Below the pieces are notes generated by a model that saw nothing but the letters and a program-made list of their open reading frames with translations, ran no database searches and was not told the DNA's origin. From Sanguinoderma infundibulare (lineage: Eukaryota > Basidiomycota > Agaricomycetes > Polyporales > Polyporaceae), in assembly GCA_032821775.1 (NCBI GenBank), contig JAVLRN010000010.1, positions 1,922,001 through 1,986,000 of the forward strand: 64,000 nt of DNA. Direction: 5' to 3'. The translations under genes were made by a program, and so were the position numbers. The first letter of the stretch is position 1. Each line of letters begins with the position of its first letter. Shown piece after piece: positions 31,624 through 43,150 of this stretch.

Positions 31624-32537
31624 TCAATCGTCCATACCTTCCCGCGTGAGCTCGATAACGTCCTTCTCCCTCAGCTTCGCATCGCACACGATGCACTGCT
31701 TCGCGGGTGTCATGAGCGTGTCCGTGCACGTCTTGCACGTAACGTGCCCGCACGGCTTCATGACTATCCGCAGACAAGTCAGCTAGAAAACGCGAAGTCC
31801 GGAAGCTGATACTGATACAGCGGACACGCACGGTGCATGAGTATGTTATTGGACAGTTGCTTCTTGCACGACGGACATATTGGCGGTCGTTCGTCGTCGC
31901 GGGGCTCCTTCGCCTTCGGATCGTGGGTCTCCCCACCCTCCGTCGCAGGCGTAGACTCGCCGGACTTTGCGGAGATGGCGCTTGGCGACTTGTCGTGGGA
32001 CTACTTGACCGAGATCAGGTTCTTCCGCCTGCGCTCTCCATTAGCCTAAATCGTCCACCAGACGAACCAGAGAAACGTACGTGAGCGAGTGCACAGGGTT
32101 CCCCCCGCGGCACCTCGTCTGCAGCTTCACGTCCGAAAGCGACGTGGGCGGGTCGCTGGATGTGTATGTTGGCGTGAGCGACGGCAGCCAGAAGTCGGGC
32201 AGCTTGCTCTTCAACGCCTCCGTCTGCTCGCGCTCGATCTGGCGGAGTGCCGCCTCCTCCGCTTCGCGCGTGAACGTCTCGACCGCGCTCGTGTTGAAGT
32301 CGAACCTGCGTTTCGTCCCTCGCGCTATGCCACGCCTTCAGCATCCCAGCATAATCTTAAAGTAGTTCACGTGAAAGGGAAGGAGTGGGAGTGGGAGGAG
32401 AGGCGCACCTTCTGAAGAGTCCAACGGGCCCGAGGACGTCGCCGCCAGCCCGAGCTCCCCCTTCTCAAAATCGCGCAACACACGCTCCCTTGCAGCCTCC
32501 TTCTCCGCTTCCTTCTTCATCGCATCGAGGCGACCGT
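31624..32537 (-). pseudogene. NOSIP-like RING E3 ubiquitin ligase, 3' part with nonsense codon
   Basis: Four exon blocks are readable on the minus strand: 32409-32537, 32081-32324, 31832-32028 and 31624-31763, with GT-AG introns between. They give LDAMKKEAEKEAARERVLRDF, then KRRFDFNTSAVE, KLPDFWLPSLTPTYTSS, CRGGNP, and a RING-like end with CPSCKK, MKPCGHVTCKTC and CIVCD zinc ligands. This is the C-terminal two thirds of the NOSIP family, nuclear or cytoplasmic E3 ligases linked to splicing factors. The N-terminal U-box-like part is absent upstream: sequence before 32537 is a splice acceptor with no matching exon. An in-frame TAG at 32001-32003 interrupts the segment after LISVK. Truncation plus stop make it a displaced non-functional copy, unless the TAG is a sequencing error and an upstream exon was missed. 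Confidence 0.65.
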
Positions 32538-34469
32538 CTAAGCGCAAGCTGCAACCGTAGTGTATGCTTGTCAACCTATTTCGCATCCGGGATGTTGACG
32601 CGAAGCAGACCGTTACAAGCGTTCAGGTTACGGAAGAAGCGCCAGTGCCATCACGACCCAGTTGGGGAGATGACGGTACGCGAAGGACGATTGGAAACTG
32701 TGTGACGAAGGGACTTGATCTCCTCAGCGTATGGTGTGGTATAGCTGCAAAGAGGGCATGCAATAGAGGCCACCGTAGGATACATTTGACTTACAATGTT
32801 GTACCGAAAGTCATTATACAATATAATCCTCTCCTCGCTGAAGTCTCCTCTATACTCACATGCTATCCGATACTGGCCGAGGGACATAGATGTCAGGAGC
32901 AGAGAGAACGGCCCAATGTGACCACTGACGACGTGGAGGGACCGATGACGAAACATAGGTGCTCGCCTAGTGGCTGGAGACAGGACGTTCCACGGGCCAG
33001 GATATCCAATGGTCATAGACTGCCTGCATTCCGGATTAAAGCCTTCAAGAAGGGGATGCGTCGCTAGTTTGTCGCCGAGCGACGCGCGAATACCTGTGGC
33101 GGCAGAACTGTGTCGTGGTTCGCGCAAGGTTGCTGATCAGGGAGTGCGGTATTCGCAGGGGAAAAGGTTGGTTCGTACAGAGTCGCCGGTCGAGACAAAA
33201 AGTGGCGGTCATCATGCACTTAGCTGAGCATGCGGTGGGGACGCGGGAGGGGAGTGGGGGTTTGCCTGTAAGGCCGCGTCGGACGACGGTCATCAGTCGG
33301 CATTTGGGAGAAAGATGATAAATAATTTGGATGATCCTTACCAGATTGCAGCTCAGCGTGCAGCACGAGAGGGCGGCGGTGCAGAAGGGACGTGGGGTGA
33401 TGCGCGGAGGCGTTGGGAGCCTGAGTGGGAGAAGAGCAAAGGGGGACGTCCCGCACCGTCGCTGTCGCCCAGCGGCGCAATCGTACTCTCGACCATCCTC
33501 AGCGCCATCTCTGTCGACCTCGTTGTTTCCGGCACGGCCAATCTGCTCAACTCCCGGTCTATCTTTATGCATACACGCTACAGTCGACGAACCCTGACCA
33601 AGTGTCTGTGCCTAGGCTCAACACTTGGAAATGATCCCCGCCTGTCGACATCTTCCGCTCCGTTTGCTCTGCTTGACCCTGGAAGCGACTCTTGGCTCTT
33701 AGCTGAGCTAGCCTCTCGTCATGTAGTCAGGCTATGCACAACATGTGTATATACGGAGAGGCTCACGCGAGAGTAGGATCGTCACAGTGTTTCGACAGGT
33801 ACGTGTCCATTCGATTGTCTTGAGGTACGATTTATCGACTCCATCAGGCCTCCACTCTGAGTCGTCGACTCTCCACTACATTCCAACGCGTCAATTGTTT
33901 TCCGACTCTTCCTCCCATAAGGTGGCACCGGGCAGATCATACTTCATAGGGGGCATGCTGCGTCATGTCAGCTGGTCTGCTTGTATGCTAGACATGGGTA
34001 CTGCCAGTTCTTCAATAAAATGCATCTCGACATATAATTCCTCGTTCTCTCTCGCAAGAGGTGCGCATTCACGACAGGGGACATTCGCGTTCGAGCATGC
34101 TTCGCCTTACCGCCCTCGTCCCACTCAGCAAGGTCGCTTATGGTCTGCCTAGGGGATACAAGCTTCACCTGTGCATCGTCTGATTGAGCTACAGCTATGA
34201 CGTCAAGACCGAGGTGAGGGTGCGCCGAAGGCCAAAAAATCGAGAAGACGTCGCCCGAAGATATGACGATCATGTACAGGACTGCGACGATCTGGCATCC
34301 ATTCGAACCCGCGGACATGAAGGTACGTACAATATTCGATATGCGTTGCAGTAAGAACGACGCTCATCGTCCATCTCAGTACAGCAAAGGTCAGAGCCTA
34401 GGTCGCCGACGCACAGCAGTACATAAGTAGACCACGACACCACCACTGGAACATTGGCCATGGACGACG
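32538..34469. other. Intergenic; includes an arm of the inverted duplication
   Basis: Bases 32538-33450 hold no recognisable gene. From about 33460 to 34469 the sequence is the inverted counterpart of 7891-9440, that is, the 3' flank of the HET gene at 34470-36977. A small decayed coding block near 33480-33560 (GTANLLNSR) matches one near 9310-9430. Confidence 0.5.
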
Positions 34470-36977
34470 CTAACGACGGAGGCAAAAACGTCCCATCAAC
34501 CCGACTCGGACCCGCAGTCTCCACCACCCTCGCAAAGCAGCCCTCCAGATGCTGCCTGTGTGCACGTTCGCACTCGCACCCGGGCCCTCGCCGTCGGCGT
34601 GTTCGCCCTTCGACTCCTTCGATTCCTCCAGCTGACCAACAGCGCCCTTGGCATCTACCGCACCAGGTTGCCCGTCCCCGTCTCCGGCGCGGTCAAGATC
34701 GCCTTGGCCGCTGTCGTCCTCCCCCACCCGTGCGTCGCCGTTCCCTCCCGTATCATTTCGCTCTCCTCCCTGCAATGCCTCGACAGCTGGCGGAGCGTGC
34801 TCGGCCGCTACCATCGGGCCGTCGCCATCAGCATCAGCATCCGCATCCGCACTCGCACTCGCACCAGGGCGACCAGCTGGATCCTTGGCATCTACTGCAC
34901 CAGGTTGCGCGGCGTCGTCTTTGGTGCGCTCAAGACCACCTTGGCCGTGTTGGTCCTTCGCCACCCGTCCATCTCCCTTCCCTCCCGAGCCATTGCGCTC
35001 TCCTCTCTGCAGTGTCTCCAGAGCCGGAGGAGCGGCCGCTGCCGTCGTGTTATCGGCGAGAACGTCAACGACTATGGAGTAATGCGACTGCCCGATAAGG
35101 TTGAAAATGACAGCCACAATGACTGGAGTCTTCACGCTCGGCGTCTTCAACCCAACGGTCTTCTTATGGATTTGAAGCCGCCAACCGCCACGAAGGGTAT
35201 CAATCCACGCCTTGACACTGCCCGAATCCGTCTCTCTGTCTTCCTTGGAGCCGGGAACGAGCCGCGACATCTGCACGTGGGTTTTAATCATTAACCATCG
35301 ACCATCATGCGTCAGGATATACTGGACATCTACAACGATGGTGTGGTCGTCCTTGGAAAGTGTGAGCAAGTGGGTGGTCGGGTGGTCCGGGTCTGGTCCT
35401 CGAAGGTCCGTCGTGTACCCTTGGGCGAGCAGCGCATCACGACTCTTCGCCGCCAGCACGAGGATGATCGTCTTGTGTGGCAGATATGCGGCGGCTCGCG
35501 CCGTCCAATCGGCGTGGACGGGGTGGGATATGTACACTGTCTTGACCACCGTTTCCGAACGACAGCGCTCGATGGTGGCAGGTGACAGGGGGAAGAGATC
35601 AGGCACACGCCATGGACTGCGCTCTGGCCTAGGAGAGATGATCACGTGTCCGGGATACAAGTGTTCGATGCCGGAATCGGACGGAGGGATGTGGCAGACC
35701 CGGCCGAGAAGGTGACCAGGGCGATCCTTGTGTTCGCACCCGAGGATGGCTAGGTACCACTCGGATGGTTGACCCTTGGTGTATGTCGAATATGGAGGAA
35801 GATAGGACGAGAGGGGAATCATGGCTACCTTCGTGCGGAGACCATACGGGGTAGATGTGTATTTGATGGCAGGAAGAAGGGAAGGTCGATGCCGATCAGA
35901 GACATAGGCATTCGAAGTCACTTGGGTGATGCTTCCACAATCCTCGAATCTCCACAGCTCAGTGGCAAGCAAGGATTGGGTAGTCGAGCGGTACACTTCG
36001 TATTGAATGCGCTGAGAATCCTGTTCCAATCCTCCAATGGGGAGTTCCTGGAGAATCTCGGCGCCGAGGTACGTATCCTGCCATGCGAAGATGCTCCGGT
36101 CAGGAATCCGTCGAACGATCTCCTCCTGCAATCGTCTGAAAGCGCGATTGCCCTCGCCGTACAGCGTGGGCATGTTGATGTCGAAGAGACCGAGCAGCGA
36201 GTATGCCCGATCTTCCTCCCTCGTCGTCTTTCGTTGTGCCGCCCATGAGAGCCGCTGAGCAACACTGAACTCGTTGAGCGGCCCCTCATGCAAAAGAGCC
36301 TCGCTACTGATGCGGGTGATCTGCACGACGAGGTCGACAAGGTCGCGCTTGGATCCAATGGCTGTCCATTCCTGGGAGAAAAAGACGACGTTGAAAGGTG
36401 CGATGAGCTCCTGGAGTGTCCACCCACGCGTGAACCAGCGGCTCCTGCGGAAGCGGGATCCCTTTGCCCGATGGCGTTCTTCGGCTGGGACGTCGGCGAG
36501 GAACGCGTAGCAGACCGTTGCGCAGGCATACCACTTGTACATGGAGTTGATCGCCTCGGACAACTCGGAGCTGCTCGTCTTATCGATGCAGCACGAGTCG
36601 ATCCAGAGGTACTTGTGGCCCTCCTTCTGCGCGAGCGCACATGCGTCGCGGATCTTCGGCGAGAGTCTCTCATCACCCCAGATGGATGGAGTCTCACGAT
36701 GGTGCTGGAATGGGGTGGAATGGGTTCCGGACGGAGGTACGGCGAGTGGGAACGAGAAGGAGAAGGATGCATAGGGACGGTAGGTGGCCGATCCGGAAGG
36801 AGACGAAGCTGAGGAACGAAGCGGTTTGCCATCCTTGTCGTACGACTTCTGGATCTCTCGGAGTTCCTGGTACGTCTGCTCGCCGTCCTGATCCCAAGTG
36901 TGCGATAGGATGGCGTATGGGGTCCAGAGGGGATCTATCTCCTCGAACAGTCCGGTGTGGACATTGATGACCCGCAT
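34470..36977 (-). CDS. HET-domain protein, inverted duplicate of the 5428 gene
   Basis: This is a single-exon gene of 835 aa, start MRVINVHTGLFEEI. Motifs are YAILSHTW, LWIDSCCIDKTSSSELSEA, GWTLQELIAPFNVVFF, EDRAYSLLGLFDINMPTLYGEG and RRIPDRSIFAWQD. It is closely similar to the 5428 gene throughout, including the insert position, the beta module (LLAQGYTTDLRGPD, THLLTLSKDDHTIVVD) and a tail with two repeats. The tail contains an Ala-Asp run (SASADADADADGDG) encoded by GCATCC/GCACTC-like repeats, a site prone to slippage. The tail reads on past the stop used by the 5428 gene and ends RFCLRR. The leader and about 1 kb of 3' flank are also duplicated. Intact. Confidence 0.92.
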   Translation of the reverse strand: MRVINVHTGLFEEIDPLWTPYAILSHTWDQDGEQTYQELREIQKSYDKDGKPLRSSASSPSGSATYRPYASFSFSFPLAVPPSGTHSTPFQHHRETPSIWGDERLSPKIRDACALAQKEGHKYLWIDSCCIDKTSSSELSEAINSMYKWYACATVCYAFLADVPAEERHRAKGSRFRRSRWFTRGWTLQELIAPFNVVFFSQEWTAIGSKRDLVDLVVQITRISSEALLHEGPLNEFSVAQRLSWAAQRKTTREEDRAYSLLGLFDINMPTLYGEGNRAFRRLQEEIVRRIPDRSIFAWQDTYLGAEILQELPIGGLEQDSQRIQYEVYRSTTQSLLATELWRFEDCGSITQVTSNAYVSDRHRPSLLPAIKYTSTPYGLRTKVAMIPLSSYLPPYSTYTKGQPSEWYLAILGCEHKDRPGHLLGRVCHIPPSDSGIEHLYPGHVIISPRPERSPWRVPDLFPLSPATIERCRSETVVKTVYISHPVHADWTARAAAYLPHKTIILVLAAKSRDALLAQGYTTDLRGPDPDHPTTHLLTLSKDDHTIVVDVQYILTHDGRWLMIKTHVQMSRLVPGSKEDRETDSGSVKAWIDTLRGGWRLQIHKKTVGLKTPSVKTPVIVAVIFNLIGQSHYSIVVDVLADNTTAAAAPPALETLQRGERNGSGGKGDGRVAKDQHGQGGLERTKDDAAQPGAVDAKDPAGRPGASASADADADADGDGPMVAAEHAPPAVEALQGGERNDTGGNGDARVGEDDSGQGDLDRAGDGDGQPGAVDAKGAVGQLEESKESKGEHADGEGPGASANVHTGSIWRAALRGWWRLRVRVGLMGRFCLRR

Positions 36978-38045
36978 TCCACGCCCGGGGCCTAACGCAT
37001 AGTAAACACGTCAATGTCGAACCAAGGTTTGGGTTGAGAACGTGTTGGGCTTACCCTAGTTGTTGGCTTACGTGTGGACCGTCGACGTGTTGAAACGAGA
37101 GATGGGAGAGGGTGAAAACAACGTCGGCGACCTGATGATGCATCAAGTTAACTCCGTTGACACACTAGCACGCAGTTGTTGCACACTCACGGTAGGGGAT
37201 AGGAGAGCGGGTTACGATCCTCTCACAACGTGCACCCCCGTCTTGTATGCTGTCCGACGACATGGCGTGTGGTCCACCTGCCCTGGAGGCCGATGTTCGG
37301 ACTTTGAAAGGTGAACCGGTGACGCTTCGCGCAAGTTCCATGCATCACAGCCGTGCACACGCAATATTCTTCTGAGAATGTGGACATGAGGCGGATAACA
37401 TATATGAGCAGCGCCCGCAGCCTCCTTGCAGGATATCGCATAGGGATCACCGGGCCCTTGTCCGTTCACGATAGGCGCAACAGACGAGAGGCTCAGACCC
37501 ACGACATGCTGGAGACGTTTCTCGGACAGCTTAAAATGCGCCGTGATTCTCGTCGTACACCGCCAGCTAGTCGATGAAAAGTACATACATCTGACTGCAT
37601 GAACGGGCGATCATGCAAGGTCTTAGGTACGCTTCGCGATGCGGCTCTGACCTGTCTCTGACCTCGACGGATCCGGGTTTGTCTTTCCTTGTATTGCAGG
37701 ACTTGGTATTCGTTGTCTGGGTCGGACGCGGGGACCGTGGTCTCGCCCTTGGGCGTCGGCAGGTTCGCGGCGCGTGCAGCATCCTTCTCCGGGCGTGCAG
37801 TCCAGTGGCGTCCGAGGAGCGCATCTCGCAGTGGTGTCTGCGGGCACGATGGGCTCGAGCGGGTCGGCCAGAGGGGTTGGGAGCAGGCAGCACTCGAAAC
37901 GGCCGTGGCGGACCCCGGGGACCAGATGCTGTGATGATCCCGATCCGATCTGCCTGCCTCGGTTGGACGTGGTTTGCGTTTGCACACTGCCGCCTGGCAC
38001 ACGCGAGTAACTTGTTCCTCCTTCCTACCCATCCAACTCCCACTC
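36978..38045. other. HET 5' flank, then intergenic
   Basis: 36978 to about 37600 is the duplicated HET leader and upstream flank (inverse of 4770-5427). 37600-38045 is C-rich with an open frame continuous with the next gene's second exon, but it has no family resemblance. It is taken as the 5' leader of the kinase-like gene. Confidence 0.45.
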
Positions 38046-39082
38046 ATGCTTACCATCGATGGAACCGCAGCGTACTATGCGTATACCGCACTGGGGTTTA
38101 TGGCAGATATCATTGCCAAGTTCATCATGCCCTCGAGACGGCCCGCTTCGGACTTCGTGGTAAGTCTGCACACTTATCAGTCAGGCAACCATTGAAAGCT
38201 CACCGACTTAACGCTGCATGGAAGACATCGGAGATTGACCACCTGAGCGACGACGAGATCATTGAGCTCATCCGTTCATGCGGTATTCGGAGGCTCAGCG
38301 ATGAGGCCGGTGTCGATTTGGGTGACAACTACATCTCCCTCGTCACTGATACCGCCGTCATGAAGTCGGGTTACGAGGACGACGAGGAGATCACGTCCGA
38401 AGCACTCACTTATGACCTCGTTTTCCACCATACCACTATTCCCGTCCCTCGCGTTCGCCGCGTCGTCCGTTTCGACGGCTACGTCGGCTTCGTCATGGAC
38501 CGCGTCCATGGCCGACAACTCGCTCAAGTATGGCCTACCCTGTCCATCCTCGGCAAGATGCGCGTCGCCTTTATCCTCCGCCACTACATTAACCAGCTAC
38601 GCACTATCAGACATCCGCGTTCTACCATTCCCGGTCCTGTCGCTCCAGGCGCAGAGGCACTCCACTGCCCATGCCCCTTGTTCGGTGACATAGGACCCCC
38701 CCGTGGCCCCTTCCCATCCTACGCCGAGTTCTCTGCATTCTGGAACAAAAAGTTCCATGCTGGCTGCGAGTACGCGCGCCGGAAGGGCGTTGTGGAGTCC
38801 GCCATACCATCCCAGCTGTTTGACGACTCTCGGCCACTCGTGCTCACCCATTGCGACCTGAACATGCGCAACATCCTCGTAGGCGACGACGGGAGGTTGT
38901 GGCTTATTGATTGGGCGTGGTCCGGTTTCTATCCGGAGTGGTTTGAATACGCGGTGATGAGGCGGGGGTGGGATGCTCGAGACGGGTTGTCGAGGTCCCT
39001 TGCGCCTCTCATCTGTGGTCCATATTTCCGTCAATGGCGGTGGTACTGGTTTATGGCTTATATGTTCAGCTTTCGTAACTAG
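38046..39082 (+). CDS. APH-type phosphotransferase / kinase-like protein
   Basis: Two exons, 38046-38159 and 38225-39082, joined in phase 0 across a 65-nt intron (GTAAGT donor, GGAAG acceptor). Product 323 aa. The catalytic loop is LTHCDLNMRNILVG, with the His-x-Asp and Asn expected of aminoglycoside-phosphotransferase-like kinases. The metal-binding IDW motif follows in LWLIDWAWSGFYPEWFEY. An N-lobe segment (TIPVPRVRRVV, GFVMDRVHGRQL) is also typical. Exon 1 encodes a moderately hydrophobic N-terminus. Such proteins are abundant in mushroom genomes and their substrates are mostly unknown. The frame is open far upstream, but ATG 38046 with the intron gives the best model. No damage is visible. 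Confidence 0.8.
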
Positions 39083-39704
39083 GAGATTGATAGACGGCTA
39101 GCGGATAACCGAATTTCACGTCGCACGATCAACGGATATGCAGATTGGATTCCACATCCCCCACGGGGAGTTTGGGATGAGCTGCCATTCGGATGACACG
39201 ACACGGTTAGTCACCCTAAGACGGTCTCGAATGACTGAAATAGGATCCATCTCTCCTGGCACCCTATTACAGCGAAGCGATTCTACATTTTAGACATGCT
39301 TCCGAGACTTCCATCTGCGCCGATGTGGTTTTGTGATTCAGAAAGGAACACTAAACCTCGCCTTTTGTGGCTAGGAACCTTGAAAAGACGGCACTCACCC
39401 CTCGTTCAAGGCACAATCCGAGTCCGATCGATGATATTGGACCGCAATAGAAGTCCCACAAGCGTCTCTCTGTACTTGGATGTGTCATCGGGTGGTCCAA
39501 CTGACTCCTGGACACATTCTACCATCATGATTCAACCGTTGGGCACCCCCATACCAGCACCATATCTGTGAACCTCTGGGAAAGTCCCTAGAGGTATTCA
39601 GGTATAAGTGAGGACCGTCCCTCGTCCATTCGATCTTGCGGCACTCTTCGTCGCTCGTCCATCCCGTCCGCACTCTTCATCGCTCAACCTTCATCCAGAG
39701 TGCC
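39083..39704. other. Intergenic
   Basis: No gene or repeat recognised between the kinase-like gene and the next small gene. Confidence 0.4.
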
Positions 39705-40398
39705 ATGACTCAGCGTTCCATCGACATAACGCACTGGTCATCTGCCGTGAGGCACTTGCAAGTGACAGGAGTGGCTGTCACTGGAATACTCGTGGAAGGC
39801 CGCACCGCCGACTCGACGCCAAACGGACGGACCCTTATTCATTGGTAAGTACAATATACGAATCCCTCAGTCGAGATAGTCTGTACTACCGGTTAAGAAG
39901 AATATGCCGACTTATACTTAACCGGATGTATAGGCGCATTAACCTTGGAGCCCTCGACAGTCGCGGGAAGGAGGTGTCCACCGTTATCGACACATGCAAG
40001 CCGGATAACAACAGTCGCGCTGTAGAGGTTGTGTAAGCACACCACCATTCATCGTACAAACGTCGGACTTACTATCCTCTAGGTTCTGCTCAAGGCGGAG
40101 CCTGATCTCCGACCGCTCCGTGCTTCCTTTGGTGTTTCGCATCCAGAACTCATTCACCGCCACCGACATCAAAGACCTCATCGAAAGGAACCACTACCAG
40201 CACTATGAGTACAACGCAGATGGCAGTGGCTGTCTGTTCTTCACCAAATCCCTGGTCAAGCTCATGGAAACTGCCGGATACTTGATGCGTGGTTCCGCCA
40301 GCTATTTCGATGTCCACATTGACCGGTCCAGGGCTGATCCTCGGTACTGGATACCGGTTGATTCGGGGGAGTTCCCCTACGCACCGCGTGCGCAGTGA
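39705..40398 (+). CDS. Small fungal protein resembling DUF7770
   Basis: Three exons, 39705-39844, 39934-40032 and 40083-40398, with introns of 89 and 50 nt (donors GTAAGT and GTAAGC). Product 184 aa. Segments VRHLQVTGVAVTGILVEGR, HWRINLGALDSRG, IKDLIERNHYQHYEYN, GSGCLFFTKSLVKLMETAG and ISRYWIPV-like ending are arranged as in the small fungal proteins I remember as DUF7770. Role unknown. No signal peptide is seen. The frame is continuous across all three exons and no defect is visible. The domain name is from memory, so the label is less certain than the gene model. Confidence 0.65.
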
Positions 40399-41137
40399 AT
40401 TGTGGTCACGAAATCCTCTATGTTGTCCGCCGTCTTCTACCGATCCCTGTAATTGTATTGGAATTTGGACAAGGGCTAGCATTGAAATCATTTGATTTGC
40501 TCACAGTAGCTGGTCGGGAGAGCTCAATCGCGTCGCCCAATACATACAACCGACATTTGAGACAATCTCCGTTCCACTGTCAACGCAAAATAGGCATATT
40601 ACTCTCCACATTGACGTCTCGTCAGCACCTTCGAAGCATGGAGGCACATCGCGAGGCTGATGATGTTAAGGTCGACATACAGGCCATGCCACACGAAACG
40701 CCAAGTCCGGGTCTATCGGAGCGAACAATGAACCCTGAACTTCAAACCACCAACATTCGAACGCGCGCCGAACACGGAATGGTGCAATAATTAAGGTCTT
40801 TGAGTTCACTTCTCATATCTGACAGACGTCCATCAGCAAAAGCGCCAAAAGGTTGTAACGGGCACTGCCACGCCGGACGGGGATTCCAACCCCTAAATGG
40901 GCAAGGGCGGGGGTTGCAACACATCACCTTGCCATTGCAAACTCCGTAGTGCCGGGATATATTCGTAGGGCCGTTGAGACTTAGATTTAGTGGTACTGTA
41001 TCAATTCGCACACTTCATAGACAGTTCGGTCGTCGTTAGCTCCAACGTATGTACAATTACACAATTGGAGTCCGAGGCAATTGAACAAAAGTGCTTTACT
41101 GCATCCCTTCACAAAACAATACCACATAACAATACCA
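40399..41137. other. Intergenic, with a short motif shared with 55.0 kb
   Basis: No gene. Bases 40914-40934 carry a 21-nt motif, TTGCAACACATCACCTTGCCA, that recurs with two changes at 55043-55063, next to the 3' LTR. Both are in short GC-rich blocks with TGCCA/TTGCA words. Confidence 0.45.
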
Positions 41138-42590
41138 TCACGCGCAGTCCTCGCCAGCATCCTCGGCCACAATTTCCCACTCGCTGCGGAGTTTCTCGCC
41201 GTTGTACGAAAATGCGGCGAACGAAGACATGCCGTCGGGGGAGGTGCTGTCGACCTTGACGCACTGGGCCGTGAACTGGTTCGTGATTGTCGCAGGGATG
41301 ACCATCTGGCCGGACTTCGCTAGAAACGCGCCGCCACGGACAGTCAGCTGCACGTTCGCAAGGTGTGGGAATGTAAAAAGCGAGAGGAGCACGCACTCTT
41401 ACGGTTGAGGAGCGAGAACTTGATGACGCTCTCAGCGCTCACACCGGGGACGGCCTTCTTGACGTGGTCGATGCGCGCCTTCTTGAGCGCGGCCTTCCTC
41501 GCGGCGTCTGACGAATCGCCGATGAGCTTCTCGGGGATGAATGACTTGCGGAGTGCGACGCGCCAGTTGAAGGTCGACTTGGCGAAGATGGTGCAGACCT
41601 GCGGGGTGCTGCCGTGGTTCACCTTCGCGTTGGTGTTCGTGAACGCGATGGCGCTGCGCAAGGAAGGAGAAAACCAAGACCGTGAGCATATTCAAAGAGA
41701 ATGCATGGGCAGAGGGAGCACGTACATGTCCTTGTCGTCCGTAACGTACACGCCGGGACCAATCTCGGCATCGGCGCTGCTCGTGCCCTCAGTGGTCTTG
41801 GGGCCGAGACCGATGAAGTCGAAGAAGCCGTCGGGCTTAGTGGGCTTCTCGAGCTGACCCTTCGACTGCCAGAAGGCGGCCGTGTCCTGCTCATGACGTT
41901 TCTCACACGGGGGGAGAAGAGGGAGTGGAGGGGACGTACGCTGTTGGGACCGTGTCAGCCGACAAACTCGGGCGAGGTGCGTGCGACGAGGTGCGCGACA
42001 TAGTCGATTGCGCATTCGAAGAGGCGAGGCTTCTTGGTCGTCTTCGACCCCTTCGCTGTCGTCCCCTTCTTTGTTGTCCCCTTCTTTGTCTTGATTGAAC
42101 ACTGTGCAATGACGTTATGAGTTGCGGAAGCACACGGGGCGTCATCGACAAGATGGACACGTACCGCCTTGTGGGTCGTCTTCTTGGGAGAAGTCGTCTT
42201 CGGAGTCGTCTTCTTCAGCGTCATCTTCTTGGTGGTCTTAGAAGAGGACTTGCGAGCCGCCCGGCGCTCAAGGGTGGAATCGTCGTTGTCGTTGTCGTCT
42301 TGTCGTCGTCATCGTCGGCGTCGGCGTCGTCCAGATCGCGAGCACTGAGGTCATCTTCGACCTCATCATCCTCGTCAACTTCGTCAACTTCATCGACAGG
42401 CGCCGCGACGACATTGCGCTCGGTCACGACCGCCTACGAATAATCAGCATGCCAGCACAGAGAACGCGCTGCAGCGTTTAGAGCCCACGTACATTAGCAA
42501 GGTCGTTACCGGCCGTCTCACGGACAGGCGCGGACTGCACGGCGAGCGGGACGCTGAGGACGGATCGAGATAACGCACTTGCGAATCTGC
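41138..42590 (-). pseudogene. Secreted ADP-ribosyltransferase-like protein, broken
   Basis: A minus-strand multi-exon reading begins in the end of a signal peptide (VLSVPLAVQSAP, about 42550). It goes through an acidic spacer (EVDEVDEDDEVEDD), a Lys/Thr-rich spacer and then a domain with an HG dipeptide, GPGVYVTDDK and a C-terminal beta region (LTVRGGAFLAKSGQMVIPA). The HG pair followed some 45 residues later by GPGVYVTD is the pattern of ART/PARP-fold domains, so an ADP-ribosyltransferase-like function, possibly toxin-like, is inferred. Defects: the start of the signal peptide is missing and joins P450 sequence; a frameshift lies in the GAC/ACA repeat near 42290; an in-frame TGA at about 41957 falls immediately before the HG dipeptide. 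Introns keep GT-AG ends. Non-functional as it stands. Confidence 0.5.
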
Positions 42591-43150
42591 GAAGGCAGGT
42601 CGGACGTGGGCGCGCGGAGGAGACGTGAGACGAGCTTCCCCGCGTGCTCCTCGATGATGGGAACGAACGCGTTGACGCTCCTGCGCGAGCCGAGGACGCG
42701 CGCCATGAGCCGGCGGTACTCGTGGAACTGGTTGCCGTAGCGGAGGACGAGGATCTGGTCCCAGCCCACGATGTCATCGGCCATGATCATGTGCGGGCGG
42801 TCCGAGTAGATGGCATGCTTGTACGAGTTGATGATGGCCATCGGCTGCCCGAGGAGCACGATGGACACGAGATCGCCTGCAAAGATGGATATTCGTCAGC
42901 ACAGCACGACGTGTGTGTAAGACGGCGTGGAATGTCAAATACCCCATCGTTCGCCTCACTTTGCGAAGGTTTTCCAGCTATGGTTCAGGGGGACGTCGAG
43001 CACGTTTCCGATGATGGGCCACCCAGCAGGACCGGGGGGCATCGGTCCCTTGCGCTTTCGCAGCATTGCCGCGCGCACGATGAGGACGAACAATACAACG
43101 GCAGCAACATGCCAGGGTGAGGAGGGTAGTAGTAGTGGTGGTGCCCATAT
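42570..43150 (-). pseudogene. Cytochrome P450, N-terminal exons only
   Basis: Two exons are readable on the minus strand. Exon 1 ends at 42943 and holds a membrane anchor (AAVVLFVLIVRAAML), the proline-rich hinge PMPPGPAGWPIIGN and NHSWKTFAK. Exon 2 starts at 42876 with GDLVSIVLLGQPMAIINS, then YSDRPHMIM, GWDQILV and YRRLMARVLGSR. The 66-nt intron is GT-AG. A TGA at 42956-42958 replaces the codon after KTFAK; P450s of this type have Trp there, so TGG to TGA is likely. After about 42575 the reading changes abruptly into the secreted-protein pseudogene. Haem-binding and I-helix regions are absent. This is a displaced 5' piece of a fungal microsomal P450 gene. Confidence 0.7.

Noticed and set aside
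37613..38045. 5' extension of the kinase-like gene in one continuous frame
   Set aside because: The extension has no family resemblance and would run through a good GT-AG intron; ATG 38046 plus the intron gives a sensible N-terminus.
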